A DNA stretch of 64,000 nt from Pedobacter sp. BAL39 (GCF_000170795.1 NZ_ABCM01000023.1:1-64000), one strand, 5' to 3'; numbered from the stretch's first letter, positions 54,756 to 64,000 are shown. The notes: generated by a model from the sequence alone, not told the origin. Numbers and translations are program-made.

Positions 54756-56228
54756 TTAGTAAGCTCTGGCAAACAACACACGTTGTTTTGAAGGCTTACC
54801 AGAATAGATACAAACACCATCCTCCAGTTTATTGTTTAAAGGCACACACCTGATGGTCGCCTTTGTTTCTTCTTTGATCTTCTGTTCAGTTTCCGGTGTG
54901 CCATCCCAATGTGCCGAGATAAATCCAGCCTTTGAATCCAGCAATTCTTTCAGTTCGTCATAAGAGTTGGCTTCAGTGATGTGTTCATCCCGGAAGTTCA
55001 ACGCCTTGTTAAAGATATTCTGCTGAATCTCTTCGAGCAACTGAGCAATATGGATCTCAAGACCATCCTGAATGACGGTTTGTTTCTCACGGGTATCACG
55101 ACGGGCAAGTTCCACGGTGCCATTCTCCATGTCGCGGCCACCGATAGCCAGACGAATTGGCACGCCTTTCAGTTCATATTCAGCAAACTTGAACCCTGGA
55201 CGTTGCGTATCACGGTCGTCATATTTCACAGAAATACCCAGGCGTTTCAGCTTCGGCATCAGCTCATCAACAAATGAAGAGATCTTTTTCAATTCTTCAT
55301 CGCCTTTGTAAATCGGCACGATGACCACCTGGATCGGCGCCAGTTTCGGTGGCAATACCAGTCCGGCATCATCACTGTGGGCCATGATCAATGCACCCAT
55401 CAAACGGGTGGATACACCCCATGAAGTAGCCCATACGTGTTCAATTTTACCTTCTTTATTGGTGAATTTTACATCAAATGCTTTGGCGAAGTTCTGACCC
55501 AGGAAGTGAGAAGTACCTGCCTGCAGGGCTTTACCATCCTGCATCAGCGCCTCAATACAATAGGTATCCAAGGCACCGGCGAAACGCTCATTAGGGGTTT
55601 TCAGACCTCTTACCACCGGCAGAGCCAGCCAGTTTTCTGCAAAATCGGCATACACGTTCAGCATTCTTTCTGTTTCCTCGATGGCCTCTTCAGCGGTAGA
55701 GTGCGCAGTATGCCCCTCCTGCCAAAGAAATTCTGTGGTACGCAGGAATAAACGGGTACGCATTTCCCAGCGCACCACGTTGGCCCATTGGTTGATGAGC
55801 AAGGGAAGGTCCCTGTAGGATTGGATCCATCCTTTGTAGGTATTCCAGATGATGGTTTCTGAAGTCGGTCTGACGATCAGCTCCTCTTCAAGTTTAGCAG
55901 TTTCATCGACAATGATGTTGCCATTTCCATCATTTTTAAGGCGGTAGTGTGTCACTACGGCACATTCTGTGGCGAAACCCTCCACGTGGGAAGCTTCCTT
56001 AGAAAAATATGACTTAGGAATGAATAACGGAAAATAAGCATTACTGTGGCCTGTATCTTTGAATTTCTGGTCCAAAACTGCCTGTATTTTCTCCCATATG
56101 GAATATCCATAAGGTTTAATCACCATACATCCTTTCACAGAGGAGTGCTCTGCCAGATCAGCCTTTATAACAATGTCGTTATACCACTGGGAATAATCTT
56201 CGTTTTTACTTGTAATGCCTTTGCTCAT
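54756..56228 (-). CDS. proS: Prolyl-tRNA synthetase (archaeal/eukaryotic-type)
   Basis: This 490-aa class II aminoacyl-tRNA synthetase charges tRNA-Pro. It has motif 2 ([18 protein letters not shown]), a [16 protein letters not shown] region and a C-terminal anticodon-binding domain. It ends in the typical [10 protein letters not shown] tail. The long editing domain of bacterial-type ProS is absent, which places it in the short archaeal-like group common in Bacteroidota. It is divergent from a lipoprotein gene across a region holding a palindrome. Confidence 0.96.
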   Translation of the reverse strand: MSKGITSKNEDYSQWYNDIVIKADLAEHSSVKGCMVIKPYGYSIWEKIQAVLDQKFKDTGHSNAYFPLFIPKSYFSKEASHVEGFATECAVVTHYRLKNDGNGNIIVDETAKLEEELIVRPTSETIIWNTYKGWIQSYRDLPLLINQWANVVRWEMRTRLFLRTTEFLWQEGHTAHSTAEEAIEETERMLNVYADFAENWLALPVVRGLKTPNERFAGALDTYCIEALMQDGKALQAGTSHFLGQNFAKAFDVKFTNKEGKIEHVWATSWGVSTRLMGALIMAHSDDAGLVLPPKLAPIQVVIVPIYKGDEELKKISSFVDELMPKLKRLGISVKYDDRDTQRPGFKFAEYELKGVPIRLAIGGRDMENGTVELARRDTREKQTVIQDGLEIHIAQLLEEIQQNIFNKALNFRDEHITEANSYDELKELLDSKAGFISAHWDGTPETEQKIKEETKATIRCVPLNNKLEDGVCIYSGKPSKQRVLFARAY

Positions 56229-56251
56229 AACTATATGGAACGTTTTTTGTG

Positions 56252-56278
56252 TAACTTTGCTTGTAACGTAGGTTACAA
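56252..56278 (+). promoter_or_regulatory. -7 box plus inverted repeat in the proS/lipoprotein intergenic region
   Basis: TAACTTTG (56252-56259) is an exact -7 consensus match for the plus-strand lipoprotein gene. Just after it, TTGTAAC (56261-56267) and GTTACAA (56272-56278) are perfect inverted repeats with a 4-bp spacer. Its position just downstream of a promoter fits a repressor site. Confidence 0.5.
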
Positions 56279-56335
56279 ATTTATAAATTTATACCTACAA
56301 AAAAATTGTGCAACACACAAACAACACATATAGTC

Positions 56336-57280
56336 ATGAAACCCAAATATTTATTCACCAGTATGCTGGCTTTGGCAACGATAGTTGTTACTTCCTGCTC
56401 TGCGCCCCGCATTGCGCAGCAAAGTAATAGTGCGGATGATGTTTACGGTTCGACTGCTCAAGCGAAGGAATATACTCCTCTTGCTCCGGTACAGCAACAA
56501 GCATATCAGGATACTTACGACGAGAATGACGATTACTATGGAACAAGTGATCCATACTATGACATGGACTATTCGTCACGTATCAACAGGTTCTATAATG
56601 GCAGCTCATGGAGATCGTACTATGATCCGTATTTTGACAACGGTTTTTATGGTTACAACGGATTTGGTTATAATGGATTTTCGTTAGGATTAGGCTTCGG
56701 TTCGATCTGGAACTCTCCATACTACGGATGGGGAAGCTTCTATTCTCCTTTCAGTAACCTTTACAGTCCGTGGGGATGGGGATACAACAATTTCTACGGC
56801 GGAGGCTTTTACGGAGGTGGATTCTATGGAGGCGGTTATTATGGCGGAGGTTACTATGGTGGCGGAACCTATACTGGCAGGACTACAAATGTCCCTCGTC
56901 CATCCATGGGTCGTGAAAACACACCACGAAGCAATTTTGGTATTGGTGGTAGTAACGGCGTCAGAGGATCTAGAGGTTCTTCGACACGCACGGACGCAAA
57001 TGGAAACGTAGTCACCAGAAGAACACGAGCCGAAATATATAATACTGACGGCAACGGAACCCGTCCTGCAAATGGGCAGTCCACACGTGGTACCAGGCCA
57101 ACAGGAGAAGCTTCGAGACCTGCACCACAGAACAGGCCAACCAGGGAAAGCTACAGACCTGAACCCCAAAGCAGACCTACCTATTCACCTCCACCTTCGT
57201 CACGCGGCGAAAGCGGCGGCGGTAGATCTTCGTCAGGCTCAGGCTCTTCAGGCAGATCATCCAGAGGCGGTAGAGGCTAA
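56336..57280 (+). CDS. Gly/Tyr-rich lipoprotein
   Basis: From the ATG at 56336 (MKPKYLFTSMLALATIVVTSC) this 314-aa protein has a lipobox (VVTSC). A low-complexity mature region contains Asp/Tyr-rich segments, then FYGG/YYGGG repeats (about 145-185), then a Ser/Arg/Gly/Pro-rich C-terminus with RPAPQNRPTRESYRPEP. It looks intrinsically disordered and surface exposed. No catalytic domain. It is followed 69 bp later by an OmpP1-type porin on the same strand. Confidence 0.8.
   Translation: MKPKYLFTSMLALATIVVTSCSAPRIAQQSNSADDVYGSTAQAKEYTPLAPVQQQAYQDTYDENDDYYGTSDPYYDMDYSSRINRFYNGSSWRSYYDPYFDNGFYGYNGFGYNGFSLGLGFGSIWNSPYYGWGSFYSPFSNLYSPWGWGYNNFYGGGFYGGGFYGGGYYGGGYYGGGTYTGRTTNVPRPSMGRENTPRSNFGIGGSNGVRGSRGSSTRTDANGNVVTRRTRAEIYNTDGNGTRPANGQSTRGTRPTGEASRPAPQNRPTRESYRPEPQSRPTYSPPPSSRGESGGGRSSSGSGSSGRSSRGGRG
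56785..56870 (+). repeat. Degenerate 15-bp coding repeat (YGGG motif)
   Basis: About six tandem copies of a 12-15 bp unit encode [FY]YGGG inside the lipoprotein gene. Silent third-base changes separate the copies. Confidence 0.75.
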
Positions 57281-57287
57281 AAACATC

Positions 57288-57321
57288 ATTTTCCGGAGTA
57301 TAGTTAGGTACTCCGGAAAAT
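57288..57321. terminator. Perfect 13-bp hairpin between lipoprotein and porin genes
   Basis: 57288-57300 pairs perfectly with 57309-57321 with an 8-nt loop, 7 bp after the lipoprotein stop. The following tract is not a run of T, so it may attenuate or stabilise RNA rather than fully terminate. Confidence 0.6.
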
Positions 57322-57349
57322 CCATCATTCTCGACTTATTATAACACAC

Positions 57350-58840
57350 ATGAAAAAACTATTATTATCTGTAGTTGCTACAGTAGCAACTATCGGAACA
57401 TCATATGCACAATATGTCCCAGACGCCGCAAGGTTCTCACAAAATGATTACGGAAGCTCTGCAAGATTTAAAGGAATGGGCGGCGCGCAGATCGGTGTGG
57501 GCGGCGATATGAGTTCTTTAAGTGCCAACCCTGCCGGTTTAGGCCTTTTCACAAAGTCTGAATTCAGCTTTACTCCTGAATTCAATATGATGAAAGGAAA
57601 AGCGAACTACCTTGGCGAAACGACCAATTCTGACAGAAATAGCTTGAACATCAACAACCTTGGGGTTGTATTTTATAACCCTACTTACAAGGTAAAAGGT
57701 CAGGATACCAAAACAGGTGTACTTAGTACAGTTTTTGGTATCGGTTATAGCCGCCATAGCGACTATAGGGCGACATTCAAATATCAGGGACAGAATACCA
57801 GAAACTCCATAGTTGATCATTATGTTCAACTGGCTAATGATAATCCTAATGCCTTACCTGATGGTTATCCTGAAACAATGGCATTTGATGGACTGCTATA
57901 TGACTATAATGAAGCCAATGATGTCTATACCTCTGCTGTAACAGGACCAAACTTACAATCAAAAAGAGAAGTAAGAGCGGGATCCACTTCTGAAGTAAAC
58001 CTGGCCGGCGCCCTGAACATCTCCAATCAATTTTATGTAGGTGCCAGCCTGAATTTTGTAAACTCCAGATATGACAATGTCTCTGAGTTTACTGAAAGCG
58101 GAACTACGATAGATACAGGTAGCCCTGGTTACAGCCTTTCATTAAGACAAAATCAGGAGACACGCGGAAATGGCGTGAACGCACGGATTGGTATGATCTT
58201 CAGACCGGTAAGCAACTTCAGAGTCGGTGCAACCTTAGAGACTCCCACCTGGATGCTGGTAGAGGACAATACCTCAATCGTTCTGGATTCAAGAATCGAG
58301 AGTGGTCCTACTGCCGGAACAACCATGCCTGACCCGGGATACTTCCCTTTCTCCTATCGCTTGAGAACTCCATTAAAGGGATCTTTCGGTGCCAGTTACG
58401 TGATTGGAAACAGAGCATTGCTCTCCGCCGACATCGACTATATCGATTATTCAACCATGCATTTTTCAATTGACCAAAATGGTGATGAGAGCATCATCAA
58501 TTCCCAAAATAATGAAATCAGAAACACTTATAAAGAAGCGGTAAACTATAGGTTTGGTGGTGAATTTAAGGTAGATGATTTTGTAAGCCTGAGAGCTGGT
58601 TATGGTTTCAAGGGTAGTCCTGTAGATGGTGCCAGTAAATTTGAGACCAACTACTACACTGGCGGTATCGGCTACCGGGTAAAAAACTACTTTGTTGATG
58701 CTGCATTCCAAAGGGTACAAACCAACACTGAACTTGCTCCTTACGTTTTGGATGGACCAAATGGTGAGCTTTTAGAGCCCGTAGCAGACATCAAAACTTC
58801 AAGAAACAATGTATTCCTGACATTTGGCGTTAGGTTCTAA
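57350..58840 (+). CDS. OmpP1/FadL-family outer membrane protein
   Basis: This 496-aa porin-like barrel has a signal peptide (1-20, ending SYAQ). The N-terminal hatch region is typical of the family (ARFSQNDYGSSARFKGMGGA, MSSLSANPAGLGLF). Amphipathic strands run throughout, with a C-terminal aromatic residue (FGVRF). FadL relatives import hydrophobic molecules; the substrate here is unknown. It is followed by a strong terminator. Confidence 0.92.
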   Translation: MKKLLLSVVATVATIGTSYAQYVPDAARFSQNDYGSSARFKGMGGAQIGVGGDMSSLSANPAGLGLFTKSEFSFTPEFNMMKGKANYLGETTNSDRNSLNINNLGVVFYNPTYKVKGQDTKTGVLSTVFGIGYSRHSDYRATFKYQGQNTRNSIVDHYVQLANDNPNALPDGYPETMAFDGLLYDYNEANDVYTSAVTGPNLQSKREVRAGSTSEVNLAGALNISNQFYVGASLNFVNSRYDNVSEFTESGTTIDTGSPGYSLSLRQNQETRGNGVNARIGMIFRPVSNFRVGATLETPTWMLVEDNTSIVLDSRIESGPTAGTTMPDPGYFPFSYRLRTPLKGSFGASYVIGNRALLSADIDYIDYSTMHFSIDQNGDESIINSQNNEIRNTYKEAVNYRFGGEFKVDDFVSLRAGYGFKGSPVDGASKFETNYYTGGIGYRVKNYFVDAAFQRVQTNTELAPYVLDGPNGELLEPVADIKTSRNNVFLTFGVRF

Positions 58841-58860
58841 CTACCAAGATAAAAGACATG

Positions 58861-58901
58861 AAAAATCCCGCACCGTGCATCTTGCCTGTTGCGGGATTTT
58901 T
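58861..58901. terminator. Bidirectional terminator between porin and UbiD genes
   Basis: A 12-bp stem (58861-58872 with 58890-58901) with A- and T-tracts on either side, 20 bp after the porin stop and 60 bp before the convergent ubiD-type stop. Confidence 0.9.
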
Positions 58902-58961
58902 TTATTTCATAGAATGATCAGAATATCAAAAACTGATCAGCAGAATACCTTTGATTGGCAA

Positions 58962-60794
58962 TTAGATGATACCATGCAATGACCCACCGGCCGTAGCCAT
59001 CAGGTCCACACGCCGCTCTACCTCTTCATCTTTAATCAGTTCTGGTGCGTGATGTGGCTTTTTACGCGCGTCAATGATTACCGGTCCTTTGCATCCCCAA
59101 TGTTTGTTTTCATGATAAGCACCAATGCCGTCAATATCTGAAGCTGGATTGCTCCTTGTAAAGGTTACCCATACCAGGTTATTGATATTCGCCGCAGTAA
59201 ATGCACTGTCATCACAGATCACCAGCAGAGCAACACCTGATAAGTCAAAATCCTGTAAATGCTCATTTAATGCCAAAATCTCTTGTTTTGCCTGTACATG
59301 ATTTATATAAGCCGGCGCTTTAACCGCCACTACACCTGGAATAGCGACATACGGCTGTTCAAAAACTGGTGGGAGCGAAAATCCCTGAGGAAGCACTGCT
59401 GATAACGTTCTTTTTTGACTTCCCGCAGCTGCAAACACCACCTTTGATCCACTGTTCAATCCGTCGCCACTATAATCCAGCGTATCTATTGTGGTGTGGG
59501 TATGAAAATGAAGGTCTTTCTTGAAGTCCATCCTGGAAAGTACATGCTGCATAAATGCCGATAAATCATGTGTATCCAGTTGTTCATCATCCTCCCGGGC
59601 GGCAATGAAAAGATACTTCGCCAGACTAAGCTGGTTTTTACCCAGGATGTGGTTGGCAATTGTCAGAATTTCCTGAGGTCTGCGTTCCTTTAAATATGGC
59701 GTATAACGTTCACTACCAATCGCAAAAAGCAATGGGTGCACCCCTGCTGCATCTACTGCATTGACTTCTTTCAATCCATGGATCTCCTGCGGCAATGCAG
59801 ATCCCGAGATTTCATGGATCAACGCCCCAAAACTCGTGTCTTCCTGTGGAGGGCGGCCTACTACGGTAAATGACCAGATCGCATCATTGCGGTGGTAAAC
59901 ATTGTGCACCTTCATCAGCGGAAAAGGATGGGTAAGGCTGTAATATCCCAGGTGGTCACCAAAAGGTCCCTCGGGTTTATTCTCCTGCGGATAGACGGTG
60001 CCGGTAATGATAAAATCTGCATCCGCAGAGATACAAAAGCCTTCCTCATCATAGAAATAACGGAAGCGCCTGTTTCCCAATGCACCCGCGAAGGTCATTT
60101 CCGACAAACCTTCGGGCAATGGCATGACCGCAGCTAAAGGATGAGATGGAGGCCCTCCAACAAATATGCTGACCTTTAAAGGCTGACCTTTAGCATTGGC
60201 CTTGGATTGATGTACACCTATGCCACGGTGGATCTGATAATGCAGTCCTATTTCCTTATCCTGTATGTAGTCGTTTCCCGCAAGCTGTATCCTGTACATC
60301 CCAAGGTTTGCATTCATAATCCCTGGTTTATCTATATCCTCCGTGTATACCTGTGGCATTGTAATAAAAGGCCCTCCATCCATGGGCCAATTGACAATCT
60401 GTGGCAAGGCACTTATGGTCGTTTTACTGAAGGCCGACTGGAAACGCTGCTTCATCGGCAGGGCGGTCAATGCCGTTAAGCCAATCCCAGGAAGTTTCAG
60501 TGGGTTTTTAAGGACCTTCATGGGATCCGAGCGCAAGCCAACGAGCTGCTCGACCTTATGCAGGCTATCCCGAAACATAAATTTAGAACGCTCCAGCGTA
60601 CCAAATAAGTTGGAAACCGCAGGAAACTTAGAGCCTTTGACATTTTCAAACAATAACGCAGGCCCCTGCTTTTCATATACACGTAAATGAATGGCAGCCA
60701 TCTCCAGGTAGGGATCAACTTCTTCCTTTATCCGGATCAGGTGTCCGTGTTTTTCTAGATCGGCGACGCATTCTGCTAAACTCTGATATCCCAT
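58962..60794 (-). CDS. UbiD-family decarboxylase
   Basis: This 610-aa prenylated-FMN-dependent decarboxylase has the UbiD active-site segment ENKPEGPFGDHLGYYSL. The N-terminal start is typical (YQSLAECVADLEKHGHLIRI). Length fits the longer menaquinone-type UbiD group rather than the short ubiquinone enzymes. The substrate is likely an aromatic or polyprenyl acid in quinone synthesis, since Bacteroidota use menaquinone; this is inference. No UbiX gene is in the window. Confidence 0.9.
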   Translation of the reverse strand: MGYQSLAECVADLEKHGHLIRIKEEVDPYLEMAAIHLRVYEKQGPALLFENVKGSKFPAVSNLFGTLERSKFMFRDSLHKVEQLVGLRSDPMKVLKNPLKLPGIGLTALTALPMKQRFQSAFSKTTISALPQIVNWPMDGGPFITMPQVYTEDIDKPGIMNANLGMYRIQLAGNDYIQDKEIGLHYQIHRGIGVHQSKANAKGQPLKVSIFVGGPPSHPLAAVMPLPEGLSEMTFAGALGNRRFRYFYDEEGFCISADADFIITGTVYPQENKPEGPFGDHLGYYSLTHPFPLMKVHNVYHRNDAIWSFTVVGRPPQEDTSFGALIHEISGSALPQEIHGLKEVNAVDAAGVHPLLFAIGSERYTPYLKERRPQEILTIANHILGKNQLSLAKYLFIAAREDDEQLDTHDLSAFMQHVLSRMDFKKDLHFHTHTTIDTLDYSGDGLNSGSKVVFAAAGSQKRTLSAVLPQGFSLPPVFEQPYVAIPGVVAVKAPAYINHVQAKQEILALNEHLQDFDLSGVALLVICDDSAFTAANINNLVWVTFTRSNPASDIDGIGAYHENKHWGCKGPVIIDARKKPHHAPELIKDEEVERRVDLMATAGGSLHGII

Positions 60795-60843
60795 AGTAAG
60801 CCAAAGATATCAACAAATCAGCTTGTACAAATGATCTTAAACA

Positions 60844-60872
60844 GAAAAAACCATGCTTTGGGCATGGCTTTT
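60844..60872 (-). terminator. Terminator after dps
   Basis: An inverted repeat around CCATGC/GCATGG with A- and T-tracts on each side, located 23 bp after the dps stop and before the ubiD-type start. Confidence 0.7.
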
Positions 60873-60894
60873 CTAATTTAGGGATGGCAAATGC

Positions 60895-61374
60895 CTATTT
60901 CTTGCCTGCAAACGAGCGCAGCATCCAGGTGTTCTTTTCTTTGAACTGCATGAACCTGTTGACCATATCATTTGATCCGTCATCACCAGCATCTGCAGTG
61001 GCTTCGAGCAACTCGCGTTCCAGCTGGATCAAGTGTGCCATGTCATCCAGAATGGCATCCACCATATCCAAATCTTTTAGTCCGATGGTGTCAATTTCCT
61101 TGATTCCAGACTCTTTGATGTAATCTGCAAAACGGCTGTGCGGCGGTTTACCGAGGGTAAGTACACGTTCAGCAATCTCGTCGATGGTGAGCTGGGCATT
61201 GGTATATAACTCTTCAAATTTGACATGTAATGTGAAAAAATTCTGCCCTTTGATGTTCCAGTGACAGCCTCTTAATTTCTGATAATGTATATGATAATTA
61301 GCCAGATAGTCGTTCAACAAGTCTACAACTGGCTTTACTTCTTTCTCATTTAAACTGATTTCTTTTGCGTCCAT
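60895..61374 (-). CDS. dps: Dps-family ferritin-like DNA-protection protein
   Basis: This 159-aa four-helix protein stores iron and protects DNA in stress. The inter-subunit ferroxidase ligands are present with correct spacing: H38 (CHWN), H50 (TLHVKFEE), D65 and E69 (IDEIAER). Length is normal. The N-terminus is short and only moderately basic, so DNA binding may be weak. It is transcribed alone with its own terminator. Confidence 0.94.
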   Translation of the reverse strand: MDAKEISLNEKEVKPVVDLLNDYLANYHIHYQKLRGCHWNIKGQNFFTLHVKFEELYTNAQLTIDEIAERVLTLGKPPHSRFADYIKESGIKEIDTIGLKDLDMVDAILDDMAHLIQLERELLEATADAGDDGSNDMVNRFMQFKEKNTWMLRSFAGKK

Positions 61375-61561
61375 GATATAAAATTATTTATTTTTGTTCT
61401 TTAATATAGGGATGAATATACAACAATTGCTACTATCTAATGTTTGAAAATTGTTATATAATCAGATATAATACGGCATTGGATTCAGCGTTAGATATTC
61501 ACTATCCCCGCTTTCTTTTATTATTCGTATCATTGCTAAAATTAACTTATAAGATCATTTA

Positions 61562-62794
61562 ATGTATAAATATTATGTAGTATCGCTGTTTGCAGTTTTA
61601 GGTAGTCTGACTGCCCATGCAAGTAGCAATACCAGAGACTCTATTGGTGTAGAGAATTACAATGGTAAAAAGCTAATTGTACACCAGGTTGTAGCCAAAG
61701 ACACCTATTACTCCATTGGCCGCAGATACAGTGTCTTACCTAAAGATATCATCACCTTTAATGACAACAAGTTTCTCCAGATCGGTGTCATCATTAAGGT
61801 CCCTACCAATATTCCATTTGACAAATCAGCAGGCAGTAACAGTACAACTGCAGGAAAGAACCCTGTAGGAAACACGACCACCACTCCTGCCGGCGGCGTA
61901 ACGGAAACTACTGAAACTACCGTTACCGAAGATGGCATTACACTGGTAGAACATGCGGTGCAACGGAAGGAAAACCTCAATTTGCTTGCTGAACGTTATG
62001 GCACTACAGTAAATGAGATAAAAAGGATAAATAACCTGAGGACAATCAACCTTCAGATTGGGCAGCTGTTAAAAATACCGACAAAAAACCCTGCAACTGA
62101 AACTGAGACTCCTGTCGAAGAAAAGCCAAAGGAACAAGTGGTGACTGCACCTAAACCTACGGAGCAACCTAAAGCACCTATCGTTCCCATTGTAGATGAG
62201 AAAGAAAAGAGAAAAGAAAAGGTTGTGCCGGCGGTAAAAGAACAAGAGGAAGAATTTATTGAGCACACAGTGGCCTCTAATGAGACCATGTATTCAATTG
62301 CTACAAAATATAAATTGACGATGGAGCAGTTGAAGGCAAAGAACAACCTGACTGATAATTCGCTTCGCGTAGGTCAGCATCTGCTCATCAAAGGAACTTA
62401 TCCGCGGCCATCAGAAAGACACCTTCCTACCCAGGACAATGATGCCGATACGCTTTCCTCTATCAAAGATCCTTCTTTAAGGTTTCCCGCCAGCAGGTAT
62501 GGGCTGAACCAGATTGATGAAAAGGGAACTGCAGTATGGATTGACAACCAAGATCTTGATCCATCGAAAATGTTGGTTTTACACCGCAATGCACCAATTG
62601 GTACGGTGATGAAAATTACCAACCCAATGACCAACAGATCCACCTTCGCCAAAGTCGTAGGGAAGTTTACCGAAAATGAATCCACCAAAGATGTGATCAT
62701 CGTAATGACGAAAGCTGTTGCCGATGCACTTGGTGCCATCGATAAAAGATTTTTTTGCAATTTAACATACGGCGGACAGGATAATGACCAATAA
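61562..62794 (+). CDS. LysM cell-wall-binding protein with RlpA-like C-terminus
   Basis: This 410-aa exported protein has a signal peptide (about 1-20). Three LysM repeats (about 39-81, 129-173 and 233-278) are joined by Thr/Pro/Glu-rich linkers. The C-terminal double-psi-beta-barrel-like domain (about 305-410) is SRYGLNQIDEKGTAVWI and PIGTVMKITNPMTNRSTFAKVVG. It should bind peptidoglycan in the periplasm. Its last 11 bases overlap the uridine kinase start, so translation is coupled. Confidence 0.9.
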   Translation: MYKYYVVSLFAVLGSLTAHASSNTRDSIGVENYNGKKLIVHQVVAKDTYYSIGRRYSVLPKDIITFNDNKFLQIGVIIKVPTNIPFDKSAGSNSTTAGKNPVGNTTTTPAGGVTETTETTVTEDGITLVEHAVQRKENLNLLAERYGTTVNEIKRINNLRTINLQIGQLLKIPTKNPATETETPVEEKPKEQVVTAPKPTEQPKAPIVPIVDEKEKRKEKVVPAVKEQEEEFIEHTVASNETMYSIATKYKLTMEQLKAKNNLTDNSLRVGQHLLIKGTYPRPSERHLPTQDNDADTLSSIKDPSLRFPASRYGLNQIDEKGTAVWIDNQDLDPSKMLVLHRNAPIGTVMKITNPMTNRSTFAKVVGKFTENESTKDVIIVMTKAVADALGAIDKRFFCNLTYGGQDNDQ

Positions 62795-63431
62795 ACCTTT
62801 CATTATAGGTATTGCCGGAGGCAGCGGCTCCGGGAAGACTTTTTTCTTAAACTGCTTTCTTCATCATTTTAAACACGATGAAGTGACACTGGTCTCGCAG
62901 GATGATTATTACATCCCTGCGGGAGACATGACCCAGGAAGAAAACAAACTTTATAACTTTGACCTTCCTTCTACGATTGATGACGGTCAGTTTCTCCATG
63001 ACATCAAACAGCTGGTCAAGGGAGATGTTGTTTATAAAAAGGAATATAACTTCAACAACCCGCTTGCGGTGGTGAAGATCCTGGAAATCAAACCTGCCCC
63101 AATCATTATTGTTGAAGGGCTTTTTATCCTCCATTTTAAGGAGATCGCCCAGACACTGGACCACCGCATTTTTGTGGAGGCAGACGAGGAAATCGCACTT
63201 CAGCGCCGCATAAAGCGTGATGGAATGGAAAGGGGTTATCCGGAAGAAGATGTCAGGTACAAATGGGAAAACCACGTCGTGCCGGCGTATAAAGAGTTCC
63301 TCCTTCCCTACAAGAACGAATGCAATAAGCTGGTGATCAACAACTCGAATATGCCTGATGACATCATCAGGATTACTGAAGAGATCTCAGAAGAACTGAA
63401 AGCAAAATATTTCAGGAGAACTGAAGAATAA
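62784..63431 (+). CDS. udk: Uridine kinase
   Basis: This 215-aa cytosolic kinase phosphorylates uridine or cytidine in pyrimidine salvage. Walker A GGSGSGKT is at 12-19, followed by VSQDDYYIP and FDLPSTIDDGQ. Further matches are VEGLFILHF and the Arg-rich lid RRIKRDGMERG. It begins inside the end of the LysM gene and is followed at once by a terminator. Confidence 0.95.
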   Translation: MTNKPFIIGIAGGSGSGKTFFLNCFLHHFKHDEVTLVSQDDYYIPAGDMTQEENKLYNFDLPSTIDDGQFLHDIKQLVKGDVVYKKEYNFNNPLAVVKILEIKPAPIIIVEGLFILHFKEIAQTLDHRIFVEADEEIALQRRIKRDGMERGYPEEDVRYKWENHVVPAYKEFLLPYKNECNKLVINNSNMPDDIIRITEEISEELKAKYFRRTEE

Positions 63432-63433
63432 GC

Positions 63434-63460
63434 AAAGGGGCTTTAATGCCCCTTTTTTGT
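63434..63460. terminator. Terminator between udk and the CoA-transferase gene
   Basis: An 8-bp stem (63434-63441 with 63448-63455), a 6-nt loop and a T-tract, directly after the udk stop. Confidence 0.9.
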
Positions 63461-63479
63461 AAATATCATTTGCGAATGA

Positions 63480-64000
63480 TTAACCAAATGCCATTTCGGG
63501 CACGTCATCATCAGCATATAACTTTCCTGCTGTTGCCTGTCTGATGTAATCTACACTCACTCCTGGTGCACGCTCGATCAACTTAAATCCTCCTTCCGGC
63601 AGAACATCCAATACAGCAAGCTCAGTAACGATCTTTTTGATGCATTTGACACCTGTTAACGGTAAGGTACAGCTTGGCAGTAATTTACTTTCACCAGCTT
63701 TATTGACATGCTGCATGGCCACGATGATGTTCTTTGCGGAAGCAACAAGGTCCATCGCTCCGCCCATCCCCTTCACCATCTTTCCGGGAATCTTCCAGTT
63801 GGCAATGTCACCATATTCTGAAACTTCCATAGCACCAAGGATGGTAAGGTCGATTTTCTGGCTTCTGATCATGCCAAAGCTGAGTGCCGAATCGAAGATC
63901 GACGAGCCTGGCAATGTGGTGATGGTCTGTTTACCGGCATTGATGAGGTCCGCATCTTCTTCCCCTTCGAAAGGAAATGGCCCCATACCCAACAAGCCGT
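63480..64000 (-). CDS. scoB: 3-oxoacid CoA-transferase subunit B (5' partial)
   Basis: The C-terminal 173 residues of the beta subunit are visible; the start lies beyond the right edge, since the frame stays open to the window end (GLLGMGPFPFEGEEDADLINAG). Conserved landmarks are TTLPGSSIFDSALSF, LGAMEVSEYGDIANW, GKMVKGMGGAMDLV and the C-terminal LPLTGVKCIKKIVTELAV block. The enzyme transfers CoA between succinyl-CoA or acetyl-CoA and acetoacetate. The thiolase at 45656 could act on its product. Confidence 0.93.
   Translation of the reverse strand, partial: GLLGMGPFPFEGEEDADLINAGKQTITTLPGSSIFDSALSFGMIRSQKIDLTILGAMEVSEYGDIANWKIPGKMVKGMGGAMDLVASAKNIIVAMQHVNKAGESKLLPSCTLPLTGVKCIKKIVTELAVLDVLPEGGFKLIERAPGVSVDYIRQATAGKLYADDDVPEMAFG

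Overview
The window comes from a Bacteroidota chromosome, most likely family Sphingobacteriaceae and Pedobacter-like. Evidence: a SusC/RagA receptor, a one-polypeptide hybrid two-component regulator with AraC output, many AraC and Crp/Fnr regulators, an OmpP1/FadL porin, tandem POT peptide transporters, and TAnnTTTG-type -7 boxes. Genus is inference; no rRNA gene is present.

Layout. (1) 1-10951: a polysaccharide-utilisation locus with SusC (partial) and a GH16 enzyme on the minus strand, and a hybrid sensor/regulator and a GH20 hexosaminidase on the plus strand. (2) 11109-25461: an accessory redox region in which AraC or Crp/Fnr regulators sit next to SDR, flavin or FAD oxidoreductases. It also holds a type II NADH dehydrogenase, two small lipoproteins and an internally deleted hydrolase. 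Two near-identical 16-bp palindromes mark one Crp/Fnr-SDR pair. (3) 25493-28978: a lone Imm63-like immunity gene beside an IS21-family element whose istA is frameshifted. (4) About 28979-41270: an AT-rich island. It carries an eight-gene minus-strand operon (xre, hsdM, hsdS, ptuA-like, ptuB-like, hsdR, small P-loop protein, GIY-YIG/DUF4357) and, divergently, a frameshifted large serine recombinase next to tRNA-Pro and tRNA-Ser. (5) 41639-64000: mostly housekeeping genes. These include a PgpH-type HD phosphodiesterase, an SPFH protein with a 57-aa ribbon-helix-helix partner, thiolase, two POT transporters, a GT2 enzyme, a DUF2400 protein, a transsulfuration PLP enzyme, ProS, an OmpP1 porin, a UbiD decarboxylase, Dps, a LysM protein, uridine kinase and a CoA-transferase subunit.

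The most interesting system is the defence operon in region 4. A Septu-like ATPase/HNH pair lies inside the type I restriction-modification operon, between the specificity and restriction genes, with start/stop overlaps on both sides. Two further predicted nucleotide- or nucleic-acid-acting genes follow, and a small XRE regulator with a candidate operator stands at the head. The closest structural puzzles elsewhere are the paired TTTACCA-TGGTAAA palindromes (23.8-24.4 kb) and a nested inverted-repeat structure in a 645-bp gene-free stretch (43.7-44.4 kb).
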